Source: Nocardioidaceae bacterium (GTDB lineage: Bacteria; Actinomycetota; Actinomycetes; Propionibacteriales; Nocardioidaceae). Taken from it: a DNA stretch of 64,000 bases. Within the stretch, counting starts at the first letter, position 1, and the number at the start of each line of letters is the position of its first letter. The notes beneath the pieces are model-generated. The model was given only the letters and a program-made list of their open reading frames with translations. It was not told where the DNA came from and did no database searches. The DNA lies in contig JAGIBL010000001.1 in the NCBI GenBank assembly GCA_017744365.1, forward strand, positions 1 through 64,000, in the 5' to 3' direction. A program made the position numbers and the translations under genes. Below, piece after piece: positions 1 through 8,137 of the stretch.

Positions 1-162
1 TTCGGCGAGGCCGTCCCGGCCCAGGCGCTGGCCCAGGTCTGCGAGCTCACCTGGCAGCTACGCGGCCAGGCCGAGGGCCGCCAGGTCGAGAACGCGAAGG
101 TCGGCATCACCGCCAACCAGGGCCTGTTCGGGCACGGCTCCTCGGTCATCCTCGCCCGCTAA
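1..162 (+). CDS. C-terminal end of a thiolase-like acyltransferase (5' truncated)
   Basis: This is the last 53 codons of a reading frame that enters from the left edge and stops with TAA at 160-162. The visible peptide resembles the C-terminus of thiolases and lipid-transfer-protein thiolases: a helix with a LRGQAEGRQV stretch, then a glycine-containing strand ending GHGSSVILAR. In that family this region forms part of the active-site fold and the final beta strand. Such enzymes cleave or condense acyl-CoA, often in lipid or sterol breakdown. The catalytic residues lie upstream of the window, so substrate and subclass cannot be judged. Confidence 0.65.
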   Translation, partial: FGEAVPAQALAQVCELTWQLRGQAEGRQVENAKVGITANQGLFGHGSSVILAR

Positions 163-192
163 CCCCACGGGGTCCGTATCGTTGTCCAGGAC

Positions 193-636
193 ATGCGACT
201 CCTCCCCGCGGTCGCGCTGATCCTGCTCCTCGGACTGCTCGGCGCGGCGCCCGCGCTCGCCGACGACATCCCGCCTCCGGTGTTCCCCTCGGGGCTCCCG
301 GGGCCCGACGACGTGCCCGGCGGTGGGGGCACCCCGAAGAGCACCCCAGGTCCGACGTACGTGGTCGACCCGGCCTCGCCGGGGACCACCCTGCCCGCCC
401 CCGGCCGCACGCCCACGACCAAGGCGCCCGCGGCGCGGACGCCCGCGAAGCAACCCGTCACGACGCCGGCCCCGGTCGGACGGAAGCGGGCGACCCAGGT
501 CGCCGCGCCGATCGCCGCGGTCAGTGCCCCGATCGAGGACGGGACCGACTGGTGGCTGATCGGCGCGGGCGCGTTCCTGGGGCTGATGCTGGTCGAGGCG
601 CGCCGCGTCACCGGCAGCATCGCGCGCCGTCCGTGA
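193..636 (+). CDS. Small Pro/Thr-rich exported membrane-anchored protein, unknown function
   Basis: A 147-residue protein with an N-terminal signal peptide (hydrophobic residues about 4-23, ending in an ALA-type cleavage site), a long Pro/Thr/Gly-rich low-complexity middle (about 25-105), and one predicted membrane helix near residues 118-135 followed by a basic tail. This is the layout of a surface protein with a flexible extracellular stalk held by a C-terminal helix. I recognise no domain. It sits 30 bp after the thiolase stop. A TATCGT hexamer at 177-182 may be a -10 element. The function is not inferable. Confidence 0.7.
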   Translation: MRLLPAVALILLLGLLGAAPALADDIPPPVFPSGLPGPDDVPGGGGTPKSTPGPTYVVDPASPGTTLPAPGRTPTTKAPAARTPAKQPVTTPAPVGRKRATQVAAPIAAVSAPIEDGTDWWLIGAGAFLGLMLVEARRVTGSIARRP

Positions 637-665
637 CCCGAGACGCAGCGTCTCGTTAGGGGTTC

Positions 666-2162
666 ATGCGACGTACCGCCGCCCTCCTTGCCACGCTCGC
701 CCTCGGCGCCACGGCCCTGGTCGCCTCGGACGTGACCACCGCGAGCGCCGCGCCCGACCCGCTACGCGACGTCATGTTCGTCGGCAACAACTGGGCCGGC
801 ACCGCCACCATCGTGGACGCCCACACCCGGCAGGTGCTGCGGACCGGGGTGAACCTGATCCCGGACAAGGCCCAGGAGCTCGCCGACATCTACAAGGCGC
901 CGGACCGGCTCGCCTTCTACCTGCTCATCCAGCAGGGGCCGGGCGAGGGCCACGACCAGTACGTCGACGACATGTTCACCACCAACGACGGCCGCTACGT
1001 CGCGGTCTCGCGGCCCAGCTTCGGTGACGTGGTCTGGATCGACATCGCCAAGGCCGCGGCGGGGCAGACGGACAGCATCGTCCGCGAGCAGTCGATGGAC
1101 GGCTTCCGCACCGACCACATGGGGCTCTCCCCGGACGGGCGCCGGCTGCTGGTCAGCGACTCCACCAAGGCGCAGGTGATCGAGTACTCGATGGTCAACG
1201 AGGTCGTCGGCCTGAAGATCATCAAGATGGGCGACCGGCTGCGCACGTTCCCGTCGGGGGAGACCCCGCACGAGAACAACTACTCGCCGGACGGCACGAA
1301 GATCTACCACGCCTCCATCGGCAAGGTGTACCTGCCGGGCGACGAGCACTCCATCGGCCCGGTCAAGATCGGCCCGCTGCACGACGCGCTCAAGGGCGAC
1401 CGCTGGTACCAGATCGTCAACAACAGCGACTTCTCCATCGACAAGCGCTGGGATATGGGCAAGGAGCTGGCCGAGGCCGGGTACGACGGGATGAGCGCGG
1501 CAGTCCGGCCGATGGCGGTCGCGCCCGACCAGCGGTTCCTCTACTTCCAGGTCTCCTACTTCCACGGCATCGTCGAGTTCGACACCCAGGCGCCGGACAT
1601 CGACTCCCAAGTCACCTACACCGCGGGCGGCATCGCGGAGCCGCGGGTCGGCCGGGTCACCCGGCTCATCACGCTGCCGAACCGGGTGCCCAACCTGCCC
1701 CTGGAGGACTACGTCAACGACTCCGCGCACCACGGCCTGTCGATGAACAGCCAGGGCACCACCCTGTGCGCGGCCGGGACCATGGACGACTACGCGGCGC
1801 TGGTCGACCGGGCCACCGGTGCGCCGACGATCTTCGACACCGCCACCACCGGGCACGGCTACCTCAAGCCGTACTGGACCACCGAGGGGCTCGACGACAC
1901 CTGCTGGATCTCGCTGAGCGAGTCCGACTCGGTCGCCGTGATCGACTTCGACACCAAGCAGGAGATCGCGTACCTGCCCGTCGGCGACCACCCGCAGCGG
2001 GTCCGGCACGGGTACGTGCCCGAGTCCGTGGTGGCCGCCTGGGGCCCGCCGGCCGGAGGCGGCGGGATCGACAACCCGGGCAGCGGCGGGCTCATCAACA
2101 CCGTGTCCAGCCTGATCGGCCTGGTACTCTCGCTGGTGAACCCGATCCTTCCTGTACGTTGA
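666..2162 (+). CDS. Secreted beta-propeller (YncE/YVTN-like) protein
   Basis: A 498-residue protein with a Sec signal peptide (residues 1-28, cleavage after ASA). The body has repeated strand-rich segments typical of beta-propeller proteins of the YncE/40-residue YVTN type: DARTRQVL-like, SPDGRRLLVSD, SPDGTKIYHAS, APDQRFLYF and DSVAVIDFDTKQEIAYLPVGDHPQ. Such proteins bind ligands or serve as scaffolds outside the membrane. After a Gly/Pro linker (about 465-475) the chain ends in a hydrophobic stretch without a basic stop-transfer anchor. There is no lipobox. A short palindrome (640-654) lies just upstream. The ligand is unknown. Confidence 0.75.
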   Translation: MRRTAALLATLALGATALVASDVTTASAAPDPLRDVMFVGNNWAGTATIVDAHTRQVLRTGVNLIPDKAQELADIYKAPDRLAFYLLIQQGPGEGHDQYVDDMFTTNDGRYVAVSRPSFGDVVWIDIAKAAAGQTDSIVREQSMDGFRTDHMGLSPDGRRLLVSDSTKAQVIEYSMVNEVVGLKIIKMGDRLRTFPSGETPHENNYSPDGTKIYHASIGKVYLPGDEHSIGPVKIGPLHDALKGDRWYQIVNNSDFSIDKRWDMGKELAEAGYDGMSAAVRPMAVAPDQRFLYFQVSYFHGIVEFDTQAPDIDSQVTYTAGGIAEPRVGRVTRLITLPNRVPNLPLEDYVNDSAHHGLSMNSQGTTLCAAGTMDDYAALVDRATGAPTIFDTATTGHGYLKPYWTTEGLDDTCWISLSESDSVAVIDFDTKQEIAYLPVGDHPQRVRHGYVPESVVAAWGPPAGGGGIDNPGSGGLINTVSSLIGLVLSLVNPILPVR

Positions 2163-2166
2163 CCCG

Positions 2167-2535
2167 GTGCGCTGGTCTGTCGTCGTCGGAGGCGTGCTGG
2201 CCTCGGTGACGCTGTCCCCGATCCTGGTCGGCTGCGGCCAGGCCGACATCCCCACGAACGCCTCCACCAGGGACTTCTGCGGCGAGGGGGAGAAGTTCTC
2301 CGCCTCGACCAGCTTCAAGGAGGGGGTCGCGGCGGCCGAGAAGCTCGGCGAGGTGGGCACGCCGAAGAACATCACCGCGGGCGCCCGGGCCGGCTTCGTC
2401 GAGCTCGTCGAGCGGGTCACGGGGTCCGACAGCGGCGCGGACTTCAAGAAGAAGCAGGCCAAGCTCACCAAGGCCGAGGCGACTCACCTGGCCGACCTCA
2501 ACGAGTACATCCAGAAGACCTGCGACCTCAGCTGA
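2167..2535 (+). CDS. Putative lipoprotein, unknown function
   Basis: A 122-residue protein with a signal peptide ending in the lipobox LVGC, so the mature protein should be lipid-anchored at the Cys near residue 23. The remainder is charged, Lys/Glu/Ala-rich and helical, with no recognised domain. The GTG start is supported by a TACGTT hexamer at 2155-2160, six bases upstream, with no Shine-Dalgarno sequence, which fits leaderless transcription. Its last eight bases overlap the 3' end of the convergent YchJ gene. Confidence 0.7.
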   Translation: MRWSVVVGGVLASVTLSPILVGCGQADIPTNASTRDFCGEGEKFSASTSFKEGVAAAEKLGEVGTPKNITAGARAGFVELVERVTGSDSGADFKKKQAKLTKAEATHLADLNEYIQKTCDLS

Positions 2536-2890
2536 GCCGGCCTTCGACGTACACCCAGCGTCCGGCCCGCTGCTCGAAACGGCTGCGCTCGTGCAGCACG
2601 CCTTCGCCGTGGGGGGACCGCCAGTGCGCCCGGAACTCGACCACGTCGCCCTCGGCCTCGAGGATCTCCAGCCCGGTCCAGGTCAGCTGTGGGTCGATGC
2701 TCAGGTCCTCGGGCCGGGTGCGCGGGTGCCAGGTCCGGAACAGGTGGTCGACGTCGCCCACGGCGTACGCCGAGTAGCGCGACCGCATCAGCTCCTCGGG
2801 CGTCGCGGCCGGCCGCTCCTGACGGTGCACGGGCCCGCAGCAGGCGTCGTAGGCAGTGCCCGACCCGCACGGGCAGTCGCGAGCGAACAT
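2528..2890 (-). CDS. YchJ/UPF0225 family protein with SEC-C zinc motif
   Basis: A 120-residue protein starting with a SEC-C type metal-binding motif (CPCGSG with a following CC pair, residues 7-18), then the NTF2-like YchJ fold with the conserved LMRSRYSAYAVGDVDHLF segment and FRAHW strand. Length and layout match the UPF0225/YchJ family, whose biochemical role is not settled. The ATG is preceded by TAGGGT (reading the minus strand; 2897-2902) six bases away, so it probably has a leaderless transcript divergent from the ATPase gene at 2946. Confidence 0.85.
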   Translation of the reverse strand: MFARDCPCGSGTAYDACCGPVHRQERPAATPEELMRSRYSAYAVGDVDHLFRTWHPRTRPEDLSIDPQLTWTGLEILEAEGDVVEFRAHWRSPHGEGVLHERSRFEQRAGRWVYVEGRLS

Positions 2891-2945
2891 GCGACGACCC
2901 TACAAACCGGAGGCCCCCTCTGGATCGGGTGAGTAGATTTCCTGT

Positions 2946-4346
2946 GTGACCTCTGCACCCACTGCCGCACCGCTTGCCTCGACCGTCGGCGAGCTGCGTG
3001 CCTCCGGGCACCAGCACAAGGACCTGCGCACCGAGATCCGCGACAACCTGCTGGCCGCCCTGCGCGAGGGCCGCGACCCGTGGCCGGGCCTGCACGGCTT
3101 CGAGAGCACGGTGATCCCGCAGGTCGAGCGAGCCCTGCTCGCCGGGCACGACATCGTGCTGCTGGGTGAGCGGGGCCAGGGCAAGACCCGCCTGCTGCGC
3201 AGCCTGGTCGGCCTGCTCGACGAGTGGACGCCGGTCATCGAGGGCGCCGAGCTGGGCGAGCACCCCTACGCCCCGATCACGCACGCCTCGAAGCGCCGCG
3301 CCGCCGAGCTCGGCGACGACCTCCCGGTGGCCTGGCGGCACCGCGACGAACGGTACGCCGAGAAGCTGGCCACCCCGGACACGAGCGTGGCCGACCTGAT
3401 CGGCGACGTGGACCCGATGAAGGTCGCCGAGGGCCGCACCCTGGGCGACCCGGAGACGATCCACTTCGGGCTGATCCCGCGCAGCCACCGCGGCATCGTG
3501 GCGATCAACGAGCTGCCCGACCTGGCCGAGCGCATCCAGGTGGCGATGCTCAACGTCATGGAGGAGCGCGACATCCAGATCCGCGGGTACGTGCTGCGGC
3601 TGCCGCTGGACACGCTCGTGGTGGCCAGCGCGAACCCGGAGGACTACACGAATCGCGGCCGGATCATCACCCCGCTCAAGGACCGGTTCGGCGCCGAGAT
3701 CCGGACGCACTACCCGCAGCGGATCGACGACGAGGTCGCGGTCATCCGGCAGGAGGCGCACCTGGTCGCCGACGTGCCGGACCACCTCGTCGAGATCCTG
3801 GCGCGGTTCACCCGGAACCTGCGCGAGAGCCAGTCGGTCGACCAGCGCTCGGGGGTGAGCGCGCGGTTCGCCATCGCCGGCGCCGAGACCATCGCCGCGG
3901 CCGCGCTGCACCGGGCCACCGCCCAGGGCGAGGACGAGGCGGTCGCCCGGGTCGTCGACCTGCAGACCGCGGTGGACGTGCTCGGCGGCAAGATCGAGTT
4001 CGAGACCGGGGAGGAGGGCCGCGAGGAGGAGATCCTCACCCACCTGCTCCGCACCGCCACCGCGGAGACCGTGCGTGCCCACCTGGCCGGGATCGACCTG
4101 GGGCTGCTCGTCGCCGCGCTCGAGGAGGGGCACGCGATCACCACCGGCGAGCAGGTCACCGCCCGCGACTTCCTCACCGGGCTGCCGGTGCTGGGCGAGT
4201 CCGAGCTGTACGACGACGTCTGCGACCGGCTCGGCGCGACCACCGACGGCGCCCGGGCCGGAGCGATCGAGCTGGCCCTCGAGGGGCTCTATCTGGCCCG
4301 GAAGGTGGGCAAGGAGACGGAGGACGGCGAAACGGTCTATGGCTGA
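2946..4346 (+). CDS. MoxR/magnesium-chelatase-like AAA+ ATPase
   Basis: A 466-residue AAA+ ATPase. A Walker A P-loop (GERGQGKT) is near residues 75-82, a Walker B-like AINELPDL follows, and sensor segments (ASANPEDYTNRGRIITPLKDRFGAEI) resemble ChlI/BchI and MoxR proteins. Members act as chaperone-like remodelers with VWA partners, and the next gene encodes such a partner with an 8-bp overlap, so the two are probably translationally coupled. The pair resembles M. tuberculosis Rv0958/Rv0959. GTG start: TAGATT at 2934-2939 lies six bases upstream and no Shine-Dalgarno sequence is seen. No chlorophyll or cobalamin genes are nearby, so a chelatase role is not supported. Confidence 0.85.
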   Translation: MTSAPTAAPLASTVGELRASGHQHKDLRTEIRDNLLAALREGRDPWPGLHGFESTVIPQVERALLAGHDIVLLGERGQGKTRLLRSLVGLLDEWTPVIEGAELGEHPYAPITHASKRRAAELGDDLPVAWRHRDERYAEKLATPDTSVADLIGDVDPMKVAEGRTLGDPETIHFGLIPRSHRGIVAINELPDLAERIQVAMLNVMEERDIQIRGYVLRLPLDTLVVASANPEDYTNRGRIITPLKDRFGAEIRTHYPQRIDDEVAVIRQEAHLVADVPDHLVEILARFTRNLRESQSVDQRSGVSARFAIAGAETIAAAALHRATAQGEDEAVARVVDLQTAVDVLGGKIEFETGEEGREEEILTHLLRTATAETVRAHLAGIDLGLLVAALEEGHAITTGEQVTARDFLTGLPVLGESELYDDVCDRLGATTDGARAGAIELALEGLYLARKVGKETEDGETVYG

Positions 4347-6393
4347 TCGGCACCGGTCCCGCTACCGCCGCTACGCCGGCGGTGATCCGCTCGCGCCCCC
4401 GGTCGACCTGGCCGAGGCGCTCGAGCACATCGGCGAGGACGTGATGGCCGGGTACACCCCGGAGCGCGCCCTCCAGGAGTTCCTGCGCCGTGGCGGCCAG
4501 GACCGGCGCGGGCTCGACGAGCTGGCCCGCGACGTGGCCCGCAAGCGCCAGGAGCTGCTGCAGCGGCACAGCCTGGACGGCACCCTCAACGAGGTCCGCG
4601 AGCTGCTCGACTCCGCCGTGCTCGAGGAGCGCAAGGAGCTGGCCCGCGACGCCATGATGGACGACTCCGACCGGGCGTTCCGGGAGCTGCAGCTGGAGAA
4701 CCTGCCCGCTTCCACGGCGGCCGCGGTCACCGAGCTCTCGTCGTACGACTGGAGGAGCCCGCAGGCGCGCGCCGACTACGAGAAGATCAAGGACCTGCTC
4801 GGCCGCGAGGTCCTCGACCAGCGGTTCAAGGGCATGAAGCAGGCGCTGGAGAACGCCACCGACGAGGACCGCGCCGCGGTCAACGAGATGCTCTCCGATC
4901 TCAACGACCTGCTCGACAAGCGCCGCCTGGGCACCGACACCCAGGAGGACTTCGAGGAGTTCATGGCCCAGCACGGGGACTTCTTCCCGGAGAACCCGCA
5001 GAACCTCGACGAGCTCATGGACGCTCTCGCGCAGCGGTCGGCGGCGGCCCAGCGGATGCTCAACTCGATGTCTCCCGAGCAGCGCCAGGAGCTGATGGAG
5101 CTCTCCGCGCAGGCCTTCGGCTCGCCCGAGCTGATGGAGGGCCTCAACCGGCTCGACGCCAACCTGCAGGCGCTGCGCCCGGGCGAGGACTGGGGCGGCT
5201 CGGAGCAGTTCGGCGGCGACGAGGGCCTGGGCCTGGGCGACGGCACCGGGGTGCTGCAGGACCTGGCCGAGCTGGACGACCTCGCCGAGCAGCTCTCCCA
5301 GTCGTACGGCGGCGCCCGGATGGACGACGTCGACCTGGACAAGCTGGCCCGCCAGCTCGGCGACCAGGCCGCGGTGGACGCGCGCACGCTGCAGGAGCTG
5401 GAGCGGGCGCTGCGCGACTCCGGCTACCTCAAGCGCACTTCCGACGGCAACCTGCGGCTCTCCCCGAAGGCGATGCGCCAGCTGGGCAAGGCGCTGCTGC
5501 GCGACGTGGCCACCCGGCTGTCCGGGCGCCAGGGCCAGCGCGACCTGCGCCAGGCGGGGGCGGCCGGCGAGCTCAGCGGGTCCAGCCGGGAGTGGGCGTA
5601 CGGCGACACCGAGCCCTGGGACATCCCGCGCACGGTGCTCAACGCCGTACGCCGCAAGGCCGCGGACGGGGACACGTCCGGGCGGCTGTTCGAGATGCAG
5701 GACATCGAGGTGATGGAGACCGAGGCGCGCACCCAGGCCGCGGTCGCGCTGCTGGTGGACACCTCGTTCTCGATGGCGATGGACGGTCGCTGGGTGCCGA
5801 TGAAGCGGACCGCGCTCGCGCTGCACCAGCTGATCACCTCGCGGTTCCGCGGCGACCACCTCAAGCTGATCGGCTTCGGCCGGTATGCCGAGGAGATGGA
5901 GATCGAGGAGCTCACCGCGCTGGACGCGATGTGGGCCAAGGGGACCAACCTCCACCACGCGCTGCTGCTGGCCAACCGGCACTTCCGCAAGCACCCGAAC
6001 GCGCAGCCGGTGCTGCTCGTCGTCACCGACGGCGAGCCGACCTCGCACCTGGAGCCGGACGGGGAGGTCTACTTCGCCTACCCGCCGCACCCGCTGACCA
6101 TCGCGTACTCGGTCCGCGAGCTCGACAACGCCGGCCGGCTCGGTGCACAGACCACGTTCTTCCGGCTCGGCGACGACCCCGGCCTGGCCCGGTTCGTCGA
6201 CCAGATGGCCAAGCGGGTCGACGGCCGCGTGGTCGCCCCCGAGCTCGACGACCTCGGCGCCGCCGTGGTCGGCTCGTACCTGGGCTCCCGCGGCGGCGCC
6301 GGCCGCTCCCCGGTCGCCGACGACCTCGGCTTCGGGGGTTTCGGGGGCTTCGGGGGCTGGTATGGCGGCAACCGAGGCTTCTGGGTCGGCTGA
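4339..6393 (+). CDS. VWA domain protein, partner of the MoxR-like ATPase
   Basis: A 684-residue protein. The N-terminal two thirds is helical and strongly charged, with many Glu/Leu/Arg heptad-like stretches. A C-terminal von Willebrand A domain carries a complete MIDAS: D-T-S-F-S starting at Asp474, then further conserved Thr and Asp (KGTNLHH, VTDGEPT). The tail is a Gly/Phe repeat (GFGGFGGFGGW). MIDAS domains bind a divalent ion and contact partner proteins, here presumably the ATPase encoded just upstream. I chose the ATG at 4339 because it overlaps the upstream stop; a longer in-frame upstream extension has no coding character. The glycine tail is unusual and may mediate assembly. Confidence 0.82.
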   Translation: MADRHRSRYRRYAGGDPLAPPVDLAEALEHIGEDVMAGYTPERALQEFLRRGGQDRRGLDELARDVARKRQELLQRHSLDGTLNEVRELLDSAVLEERKELARDAMMDDSDRAFRELQLENLPASTAAAVTELSSYDWRSPQARADYEKIKDLLGREVLDQRFKGMKQALENATDEDRAAVNEMLSDLNDLLDKRRLGTDTQEDFEEFMAQHGDFFPENPQNLDELMDALAQRSAAAQRMLNSMSPEQRQELMELSAQAFGSPELMEGLNRLDANLQALRPGEDWGGSEQFGGDEGLGLGDGTGVLQDLAELDDLAEQLSQSYGGARMDDVDLDKLARQLGDQAAVDARTLQELERALRDSGYLKRTSDGNLRLSPKAMRQLGKALLRDVATRLSGRQGQRDLRQAGAAGELSGSSREWAYGDTEPWDIPRTVLNAVRRKAADGDTSGRLFEMQDIEVMETEARTQAAVALLVDTSFSMAMDGRWVPMKRTALALHQLITSRFRGDHLKLIGFGRYAEEMEIEELTALDAMWAKGTNLHHALLLANRHFRKHPNAQPVLLVVTDGEPTSHLEPDGEVYFAYPPHPLTIAYSVRELDNAGRLGAQTTFFRLGDDPGLARFVDQMAKRVDGRVVAPELDDLGAAVVGSYLGSRGGAGRSPVADDLGFGGFGGFGGWYGGNRGFWVG

Positions 6394-6400
6394 CCCTACT

Positions 6401-6607
6401 CCGCCGAAACCGGCCTTCTGGCCCCTCGAAACCGGCTTCGTGGTCCGCCGAATCCGGCCCTCTGGCCCCTCGAAACCGGCCTTGTGGTCCGCCGAAACCG
6501 GCCTTGTGGTCCGCCGAAACCGGCCTTGTGGTCGGCGAGCCAGAGCACCCGATTCGGCGAGCCAGAAGGCCTGATTCGGTGAGCCAGAAGGCCTGATTCG
6601 GTCAGCC
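6401..6607. repeat. Tandem 22-bp repeat array that reverses orientation
   Basis: Six contiguous 22-bp units run from 6401 to 6532; units 5 and 6 (6489-6532) are identical and the others differ by a few bases. From 6533 the same unit continues in inverted orientation for three copies (6533-6554, 6555-6576, 6577-6598) plus a 9-base partial that runs into the stop codon of the convergent transporter gene. The transcript from either side could form several alternative hairpins. It fills the whole gap between two convergent genes, so a bidirectional terminator role is plausible. Confidence 0.85.
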
Positions 6608-8041
6608 GTCGGAGAGCTCGTGGGTCTGGGGCGTCCGCAGGCCGATCAGGGCGCCGGCGAGCATGAAGATGCTGCCCACCAGTAGCCCGCGCTGGAATCC
6701 GTGCACGAGCGCGTCCGGCGGGAGAGCGCCCGATTCCAGCCGGTCGTTCGTCAGCGAGGTCGCGATCGCCGAGAGGACAGCGAGGCCGAGTGCCCCGCCC
6801 ACCTGCTGCGAGGAGTTCAGCAGGGCCGCGGCCAGGCCGGCCTGCTCGGCCGGGACCCCCGCGTTCGCGCCGTTGATGACCGCCACGAACACCGCTCCCA
6901 TCCCGAGCGACATCACGACCATCCCAGGCAGCAGGTCGCCGACGTACGAGCCTCCGACCGAGATCTGCGAGAACAGCGCGATCCCCGCTGCCGCGACCAC
7001 CCCGCCGATGACGACCAGCGGGCGGGTGCCGACCTTCGCGATCAGCTGCGTGGCCACGCCGGCGGAGACACCGATCACCACGCAGACCGGCAGGTAGGCC
7101 AGCCCGGTCTCGATCGGGGTGTAGCCGAGCACGTTCTGCATGTAGAGGGTGAGGAAGAAGAACATCGCCAGGAACCCGGCGAACGCGATCAGCTGGGTCG
7201 CGTTCGCGGCGCCGAGCCCGCGCACCCGGAAGATCGACAGCGGCATCAGCGGGTTGCGGTGCCGGGTCTCGTTGACCAGGAAGCCGAGCAGCAGCACGCC
7301 GGCGAGCACGAGTGCGCCGACGGTCCGGGCCGAGCCCCAGCCCTCGTCGGGCGCCTCGACGAGTCCGTAGACCAGCACCAGCATCCCGGCGGTGGCCAGG
7401 AACGCCCCGGTCAGGTCGAACCCGGCCCGCTCGGCCGCCGGCTCGTCGCGGGGGATCAGCCGCGCGATCGCGGGCAGCAGCAGCACGCAGATCACCGGGT
7501 TGATGAACATCACCCAGCGCCAGCCCGGACCCTCGGTGAGCAGCCCGCCGGCGAGCACGCCGACTGCCGAGGCGAGCCCGCCGACCCCGGCCCAGACGCC
7601 GAGCGCCTTGTGCCGGTCCGGGCCGTCGGTGAACGTCGTGGTGAGCAGCGAGAGCGTCGCCGGCAGCGTCATCGCGCCGCCGACGCCCTGGGCCAGCCGC
7701 GAGCCGACCAGGACTGCCGAGGAATCGGCGAAACCACCCACCAGCGAGGAGATCCCGAAGACGACGATGCCCGCCAGCAGCATCCGCTTGCGGCCGAGCA
7801 TGTCCGCGGCCCGGCCGCCGAGCAGCATGAAGCCGCCGTAGGTGAGCAGGTAACCGCTGGGCACCCACTGCAGCTCCTGGACGGAGAAGCCGAGGTCGTC
7901 GCGGATCGCGGGGAGGGCCACGTTGACGATGGTCGCGTCGACGAAGTCGAGGAAGCCGACGGCGCAGAGAAGGACGAGGACGAGCCTGCCCCGGGGGGTC
8001 GCGAGCGCCGAGGGCGTCGCGGCGAGCGTGCTGGTGGTCAT
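6602..8041 (-). CDS. MFS drug efflux transporter, DHA2 (EmrB/QacA) family
   Basis: A 479-residue transporter with about 14 hydrophobic segments. The first helix carries DFVDATIVNVALPAI and the first loop GGRAADMLGRKRML, hallmarks of proton-driven DHA2 multidrug exporters. The ATG at 8041 is chosen because GGAGAG lies at the right distance upstream; a TTG twelve bases earlier is less likely. It is divergent from a TetR gene, with two TGAG-N6-CTCA palindromes between them, so it is probably repressed by that regulator and induced by its ligand. The 3' end abuts the 22-bp repeat array. The substrate is unknown. Confidence 0.88.
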   Translation of the reverse strand: MTTSTLAATPSALATPRGRLVLVLLCAVGFLDFVDATIVNVALPAIRDDLGFSVQELQWVPSGYLLTYGGFMLLGGRAADMLGRKRMLLAGIVVFGISSLVGGFADSSAVLVGSRLAQGVGGAMTLPATLSLLTTTFTDGPDRHKALGVWAGVGGLASAVGVLAGGLLTEGPGWRWVMFINPVICVLLLPAIARLIPRDEPAAERAGFDLTGAFLATAGMLVLVYGLVEAPDEGWGSARTVGALVLAGVLLLGFLVNETRHRNPLMPLSIFRVRGLGAANATQLIAFAGFLAMFFFLTLYMQNVLGYTPIETGLAYLPVCVVIGVSAGVATQLIAKVGTRPLVVIGGVVAAAGIALFSQISVGGSYVGDLLPGMVVMSLGMGAVFVAVINGANAGVPAEQAGLAAALLNSSQQVGGALGLAVLSAIATSLTNDRLESGALPPDALVHGFQRGLLVGSIFMLAGALIGLRTPQTHELSDG

Positions 8042-8057
8042 GCGTCTCTCCAATTCC

Positions 8058-8071
8058 TGAGTGTTTGCTCA
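8058..8071. promoter_or_regulatory. Candidate TetR operator O1 (TGAG-N6-CTCA)
   Basis: TGAGTGTTTGCTCA, extended to a 16-bp palindrome when the flanking C and G are counted (8057-8072). It lies 17 bp upstream of the transporter start, where it would block transcription start or leader elongation. It shares its architecture with the second site at 8092-8105; the centres are 34 bp apart. Confidence 0.65.
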
Positions 8072-8091
8072 GAAAGGACGATCGCATATCC

Positions 8092-8105
8092 TGAGCCAGA
8101 ACTCA
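8092..8105. promoter_or_regulatory. Candidate TetR operator O2 (TGAG-N6-CTCA)
   Basis: TGAGCCAGAACTCA has the same four-base half-sites and spacer length as the site at 8058-8071. It lies about 20 bp upstream of the TAGGGT hexamer (8126-8131) that appears to drive the leaderless TetR gene, so it would cover the -35 area and allow autorepression. Confidence 0.65.
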
Positions 8106-8137
8106 ATAAATATCCGCGCGCAGGCTAGGGTGCGGGG

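Noticed and set aside
640-654. GAGACGC-A-GCGTCTC palindrome as an operator or terminator
   Set aside because: A 7-bp stem with a one-base centre is too small to fold well, and no regulator gene is adjacent. It is noted only in the propeller entry.
6401-6607. CRISPR array
   Set aside because: Units are contiguous 22-mers without unique spacers, the orientation reverses, and no cas genes are present.
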